From: a virus
Strand: one strand, 5' to 3'
DNA: 22,073 bases
IMG/VR virus record: IMGVR_UViG_3300009605_000172
Location: 1 to 22,073 of that record
The notes under the pieces were generated by a model. The model did not search any database and was not told where the DNA came from. It worked only from the letters and a program-made list of their open reading frames with translations. The translations under genes were made by a program, and so were the position numbers. Shown in pieces: positions 18,701-22,073 of the stretch; the first letter of the stretch is position 1, and each line of letters begins with the position of its first letter.

Positions 18701-21700
18701 GATCTCCCCACGGTTCCGCAACAGAACCTGAACCAAAATGATCGTGCCAAGATTCTGGAGTTAATGCCGATTTTCCCAAATTGGAAAATTTCATCGAGTG
18801 TGTGAATCCTGCTCCTGCCGTAGTTGCCGCTTCTATAAATCCTGCATGGTATAATGTCCACCATTCACGCGAATTGAATTGTCTTTCCATCGGAGGATCA
18901 TGTGGTGGATGTATTTTACTCTTTGAAATATCCGCTCGCTTTCCAGTTCCAAGCCATCCCGCCCTTTCTGGCGGAAAAGTGGCTGCACCCCCAGGACCAG
19001 AGCTTGCGGCGACCGTCGAGGTGGATGTATGTTTCGCTGTAGATAAATCTATGGGCGCATCCATCGACCATATTCTTTCATTTGGCTCCGGTCGGCCAGC
19101 TGCTCCATAACCAACTGGATCCTTTCCCATATCAGTTTGAGAAATATTTCGCTTTGGCCATGCATAATATTTTCTGAATAAGAAACCCATTGGATATCTG
19201 TAAGTGTATGAATTAATACCCACGCCACCAGCAGCCGGTCCATTCCAATTAAATAATCTTATTTCTGGTTCTGTAAGAGTTCCTTGACCTATCAAAGCCA
19301 ATGTTTTTGAAGCAGGAACCGTTTGTCCAGTAGGATCTGGGGGTTCAGGTAAATCCTTTCCCAATACTCGTGATCCAATTTCTGCTGGAACTGGATAGGA
19401 TGGCATCCATTCTTCAACCAAAATAGAATCAAGAGAAGTATCTCCCATGGCACCCACGATTTTTGTTAAACGTTCTGAAACTCCGAAAACTTGTAATCGA
19501 GTAAAATACTCCAAGGCAAAATCAAAACCAGAATCAGTGATCCTGCGCGAGCGTTCGGCAACCTCAAAGAGGGCAGCATCAGCTTCATCATCGGGAATGT
19601 TCACGTTGCCGACCACCGGCAGTCGCAGTTGCGACCGTGGAGGATCCATATTGGGCGCATTCCTATTGTACAATTTAATGGTTTCTTGGGCAAATTCCTC
19701 AATAAATTTCTTTTCAGTAATATCTTTTTTAATATTTTGTATGATATAAGAAAGTAAAAGCGGATCAACAGAGTCCGCGCTATCATATCGGAAATAATAA
19801 AAAGAAAAGATAGATCTCATTAATATTTCTATAACATATGTGCGAATTATTAATAGAACAGCGCCCCCAAGTCCGGCTGACTCAAATGCATTGTTCCTAA
19901 CATCACCGCCACCAGTGGCCGGCAAACAGAGTTCAATACATTTATTCAACGAATATTCTTGCTTGACCCTTTCTTTAATTAATTCAACATCTAATAAGCC
20001 TTGACCCAAATCACACTCTTGTCCCATTTCATTCATGGGAACTAAATTAAGGGCAGCAATTTTTTTCAAATCCAAAAATGGAGAATCTGCAATATTATTC
20101 GAAAGACTACAATAAAAATCTTTCCACAAACAATCATAAGAACTGCTAGCAGGACCGAGACTACCACCAAATTGTTTTCGTAAATAAAACTCTTTTAAGT
20201 TACTCCAATCAAAAGCCCGCATCTGAAGTCCTTGCGCATAACTCGGCCTGTCGCCATCAGCAAGAACTTGACCATTTTGATATATCGTTCCACCGGCTTG
20301 CCATATTTTTTGATTCCAGGCTGTAAAATACCTTTCTTGAGGAACAATGAGATCTCCATCATCAGGTCTCGGCGGAAGATTTATTGAGTGTAAGACATTC
20401 GCCACTGGAGGTTTTAGTATTTTTTCTTCCTCGGACCTATAAAGAACTAAAGCCGGCGTTTTGTATGACCCTTCTAAGCTTGCCTGCATTGTAAGAGTTA
20501 CATCATATGTATCTTTGGGTATTCCATTATCGTAAGGAACGGCAAATGGAACAATATATTTCAAACTAATCTCAGAACTATTCAAAAACTCAAGTGCCTG
20601 CTGTGTTGCGGAAGCCCCCGCCGTAAATGCGCCTGCGGTGGTTCCCCCATGGCCTGCTCCTATGGCACCACCTTCAATATCTGCGTCCTGCGTTTTATCC
20701 AGAGCATCCTTAAGTTTATTGAAATCAATTCCCGCCCCTTCAAATAAATTATTTGGAACCATAAAAGAATAAACTTGATATTGTTCTTCCCAAGGATAAA
20801 CGGAAAATAAATCTTCAACCACGCACATTCTTTTAAATGCGCCTCTAAGACCAGGCGCAAGTTCATATGGGCCAGCTTCTTTAACAATAACAGGGACAGG
20901 AGAATAACCAAATTTTTTAGTATAGTCCGCTAAACGTCGCTGGTTGTTGTTCTGACCATATTCAGTGATTCGTCGACGGCCTTTCATATTGCCCGGCTCC
21001 ATTCGTCTTTGAGCTATTTCCCATACTCGTTCCTGTTCACCAGTTGGCATTTTGCCACCCATGCCCATTTGGCCTGCCGTCATCAAAATATTTTGATTGC
21101 GACTGAGTTCTCGGTCGTGCCCAAGATAATGGCCTGAATCGTCCTTGCTGAAATCACCATCCTTTTGGAATAGTCGAATATCAAATATGTCGCCATCTCC
21201 CTCGATATCGTATGTATATCTATAAGTTCCGCCTGGCACAACTGATTCCGCAGGCAATGCACCAAATTCATAAGCCAACTTTGGATCTTTTACCATTGAC
21301 ATCCACTCTGGATTAATAATAATTTCCATGCGATGGTTGATCCAAGCTAATTTCGTTCGCGGTACTTCGCGCTCAACAGTTGTGCCTTTTGTTAATGCAG
21401 GAACAAAATTAGTAACATCTTCACTAAAACTCATTGTAATTCCATCAAACATTGTTTCAAGGGTCATATTCATCATAAAAGTAAAAGTCGGATGGTCTTT
21501 TTCGATTAATCCCGGCTTTGTACCTCTAAAAAGTTTTTCTCCAGTGCCCTTCTCCATCCATTGCTCTTGTCCAAGAGATCCGGGAGTCGGATCTACTATG
21601 ACTTTTTCATTAGGAACAATAGATCCATCGGTTTTACGGAAAACCATTTTACAATAAATGTCGGGAATTGCTCCCTCAAGTATATTGTCTTTCTCAAGTA

Positions 21701-22067
21701 ATGCCGAAAGTTCTTTAAGCTTTTTCTTTTTACGATCTTGGGATTTTTTAACTTGTTCTTCAACCTGCGATGGCGTTAATCCCTTTTTTGCTAATAATTG
21801 TTTTCTTAACGCAAGATCATCAGCGTCAGTTAAACATTGCAATTCTACAGGAATGGCTTCGGTAACTTCTTTTACTTTCTGCAAAATTGGAACAGGGCCA
21901 AGAAGTTTTCCAAACTCAGCAAACATTTTAGTAATAAATCTTTTATTATCCCCTGGATCTGCGGCTGCTATAGCTTCAATTTTAGGAAAAGCACCAGATT
22001 TTAACAAACCTTCGACCGCATTAAGAGCTTCTGGCGCTCCTCCGCAACCCAAAAGCATATTGCCCAT
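15714..22067 (-). CDS. Giant virion protein of unknown function with hydrophobic segments (2117 aa or longer)
   Basis: The frame is open to the right edge (GGA GAA precede the ATG at 22067), so the true start could lie outside. Within the window the candidates are Met1 (GGAG only 2 bases upstream) and Met4 at 22058 (GGAG 11 bases upstream). Visible parts: a charged, Lys-rich likely coiled coil at about 86-129; mixed beta-rich sequence from about 130 to 720; a strong hydrophobic segment at about 730-758 (LLIIRTYVIEILMRSIFSFY); a long Trp/Pro/Arg-rich middle including a GC-rich patch at about 1215-1365; and a C-terminal region with hydrophobic segments at about 1873-1891, 1920-1943 and 2025-2055, an Ala/Gln-rich helix at about 1958-1985, and a Pro/Gly-rich end. 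Cys residues are scattered throughout. I do not recognise a family. It lies directly upstream of gp25, where spike, hub or tape-measure genes often sit. The hydrophobic segments would fit a tape-measure or membrane-penetrating protein, but the beta-rich parts argue against a plain tape measure. Confidence 0.8.
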   Translation of the reverse strand: MGNMLLGCGGAPEALNAVEGLLKSGAFPKIEAIAAADPGDNKRFITKMFAEFGKLLGPVPILQKVKEVTEAIPVELQCLTDADDLALRKQLLAKKGLTPSQVEEQVKKSQDRKKKKLKELSALLEKDNILEGAIPDIYCKMVFRKTDGSIVPNEKVIVDPTPGSLGQEQWMEKGTGEKLFRGTKPGLIEKDHPTFTFMMNMTLETMFDGITMSFSEDVTNFVPALTKGTTVEREVPRTKLAWINHRMEIIINPEWMSMVKDPKLAYEFGALPAESVVPGGTYRYTYDIEGDGDIFDIRLFQKDGDFSKDDSGHYLGHDRELSRNQNILMTAGQMGMGGKMPTGEQERVWEIAQRRMEPGNMKGRRRITEYGQNNNQRRLADYTKKFGYSPVPVIVKEAGPYELAPGLRGAFKRMCVVEDLFSVYPWEEQYQVYSFMVPNNLFEGAGIDFNKLKDALDKTQDADIEGGAIGAGHGGTTAGAFTAGASATQQALEFLNSSEISLKYIVPFAVPYDNGIPKDTYDVTLTMQASLEGSYKTPALVLYRSEEEKILKPPVANVLHSINLPPRPDDGDLIVPQERYFTAWNQKIWQAGGTIYQNGQVLADGDRPSYAQGLQMRAFDWSNLKEFYLRKQFGGSLGPASSSYDCLWKDFYCSLSNNIADSPFLDLKKIAALNLVPMNEMGQECDLGQGLLDVELIKERVKQEYSLNKCIELCLPATGGGDVRNNAFESAGLGGAVLLIIRTYVIEILMRSIFSFYYFRYDSADSVDPLLLSYIIQNIKKDITEKKFIEEFAQETIKLYNRNAPNMDPPRSQLRLPVVGNVNIPDDEADAALFEVAERSRRITDSGFDFALEYFTRLQVFGVSERLTKIVGAMGDTSLDSILVEEWMPSYPVPAEIGSRVLGKDLPEPPDPTGQTVPASKTLALIGQGTLTEPEIRLFNWNGPAAGGVGINSYTYRYPMGFLFRKYYAWPKRNISQTDMGKDPVGYGAAGRPEPNERIWSMDAPIDLSTAKHTSTSTVAASSGPGGAATFPPERAGWLGTGKRADISKSKIHPPHDPPMERQFNSREWWTLYHAGFIEAATTAGAGFTHSMKFSNLGKSALTPESWHDHFGSGSVAEPWGDPDTPYEFGVSSYEEKAMAVYLRMIAAPLYARASSAALMSGGSRIQHLPPAYDSVSPSNYAFTYPVTATGQYPATTVIYPGFFLNNYDFGAEAREWEQITRASLGRSAARMVSAILELMEDFTSSADEDSIVAHLEWLMGRSGYIEYFLMTWNHSSDVRAWVPDFQSVAASPDGFRKALKAELAIAARLARAKKILEDAPRWGEGDPATVHGTRPPDDAWREMRGQPTEPFGLTNRVGASANGHQIQNLRRAMDLRWIGMPYLSLLDFDMDSIRSILIWEKGEFMRTYGVNESHAGVEHYNRWINDIAGATGDENSVDRLFGRAAGAREDMATRLRQQVSIGGIARREMPYNPGESFENGNFITEFYLRIKELPYQGMPFENLQEQQPGGGWNVEWQERTTDAQGQPVVRTRQEFVDSFRHKMQTDPTYRQSGNQFMIPIEEAKWKNSNFVDGGTRTEFLKGVVNIEKFQEYITERFNENGSPNTTGIPLNCHPEKLRKLLIREFAEYASCGEQQAKSMGIIEEGADWLLSDFFEKVSVGVRISYVTPMKDNEFIENLQSRDFQQGGQGFTAKSMCWRYHPSDFAWRDLRDPTTNPVQPPFAEIRQWSPTNGQVGGTWEDVAMKEKALFVKEFCNAENDKCNVRGERWAHVVPIVSVEQEIPGETLMREVRREDIIRQIWNDQTNQPATDTVGFFTNEYYERLLGDDGLYADLKKTDEFKGLFKYMFPLDRMLSLCNVYSSAYLASFKDIPGLFDGTIVILKRLFFALLHSGNPFAGDCGPSSKDMAIASINGMDLEGLAKTLALMAVKAAMLVFKGFTEIFDTNIAISRKIVDAVHLTNKLIAAAQASANQAQQIAASIAAMAEGGGGEIDPLTCEKVSVPAKPPDSWFDPVEDNLIPEPDIWMISLAMLPVTLLPMFWPGIPITPFGLAYWGLDLKPAPNWLQDLEWPEKLLNKDEDIQQPSPGDEKKPCGSIDSGLPPFAGPAADVGTNNGGE
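15718..15725 (-). promoter_or_regulatory. Strong ribosome-binding site of gp25-like gene
   Basis: The minus strand reads GGAGGTGA here, a near-complete match to the anti-Shine-Dalgarno sequence, 7 bases before the ATG at 15710. It lies inside the last codons of the 2117-aa gene, whose TAG falls in the spacer. Ribosomes finishing that gene would therefore be placed to re-initiate on gp25. Confidence 0.85.
17971..18420. other. GC-rich patch inside the 2117-aa gene
   Basis: Counting bases by line, 18001-18180 is about 60-65% GC and 18301-18420 about 55-58%, with a dip to about 40% at 18241-18300. Typical lines elsewhere are near 33-40%. The reading frame is intact and encodes an Ala/Arg-rich, charged segment (about residues 1215-1365). 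This marks either a domain acquired from a GC-richer source or a locally constrained segment. Confidence 0.7.
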
Positions 22068-22073
22068 TTCTCC

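Noticed and set aside
15714-22067. Assigning the 2117-aa protein as the tape measure
   Set aside because: Size and hydrophobic segments fit, but long beta-rich and Trp/Pro-rich stretches do not look like a mostly helical tape measure, so it is left unassigned.

Overview
The window is a 22 kb stretch of a tailed-phage (or prophage) virion-structure region, most likely from a virus with a contractile tail. Two proteins are recognisable: a gp25-like baseplate wedge protein (15321-15710) and a gp6/baseplate-J-like wedge protein (13492-15294), in the order seen in T4-like phages and other contractile injection systems. The DNA is AT-rich (spot counts of individual 60-base lines mostly give 33-40% GC). 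The protein style (two giant virion proteins, a LamG-bearing giant, a T4-like gp25-gp6 pair) resembles large marine myoviruses. That placement is an inference from memory of the families, not a search result.

All seven genes lie on the minus strand, so transcription runs from right to left. In order they are: a 2117-residue giant of unknown function (15714-22067, possibly starting beyond the right edge); gp25-like (129 aa); gp6-like (600 aa, TTG start); a 507-aa beta-rich protein with a DNRLRE-like pattern; a 3255-aa giant with LamG/concanavalin-like folds and a tail-protein-I/gp7-like motif; a 351-aa unknown; and an unknown of at least 377 aa that runs off the left edge. Gaps are 3, 26, 0, 4, -1 and 9 bases, so coding density is about 100%. 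No stretch over 300 bases lacks a gene. I see no tRNA, CRISPR, insertion sequence, terminator or convincing promoter inside the window. It looks like the middle of one long late operon with translational coupling at several junctions.

Working model (inference): gp25-like and gp6-like form the core of the baseplate wedge. The 3255-aa protein takes the gp7/Afp12 position and carries carbohydrate-binding-type beta-sandwiches, so it may combine the wedge arm with host recognition. The 507-aa protein would be an accessory beta-sandwich between them. The 2117-aa protein, with several strongly hydrophobic segments, sits where spike, hub or tape-measure genes often lie. The 351-aa and >=377-aa proteins would be further baseplate, fibre-attachment or neck components. 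No spike (gp5/VgrG), PAAR tip, sheath, tube or regulator gene is visible here.
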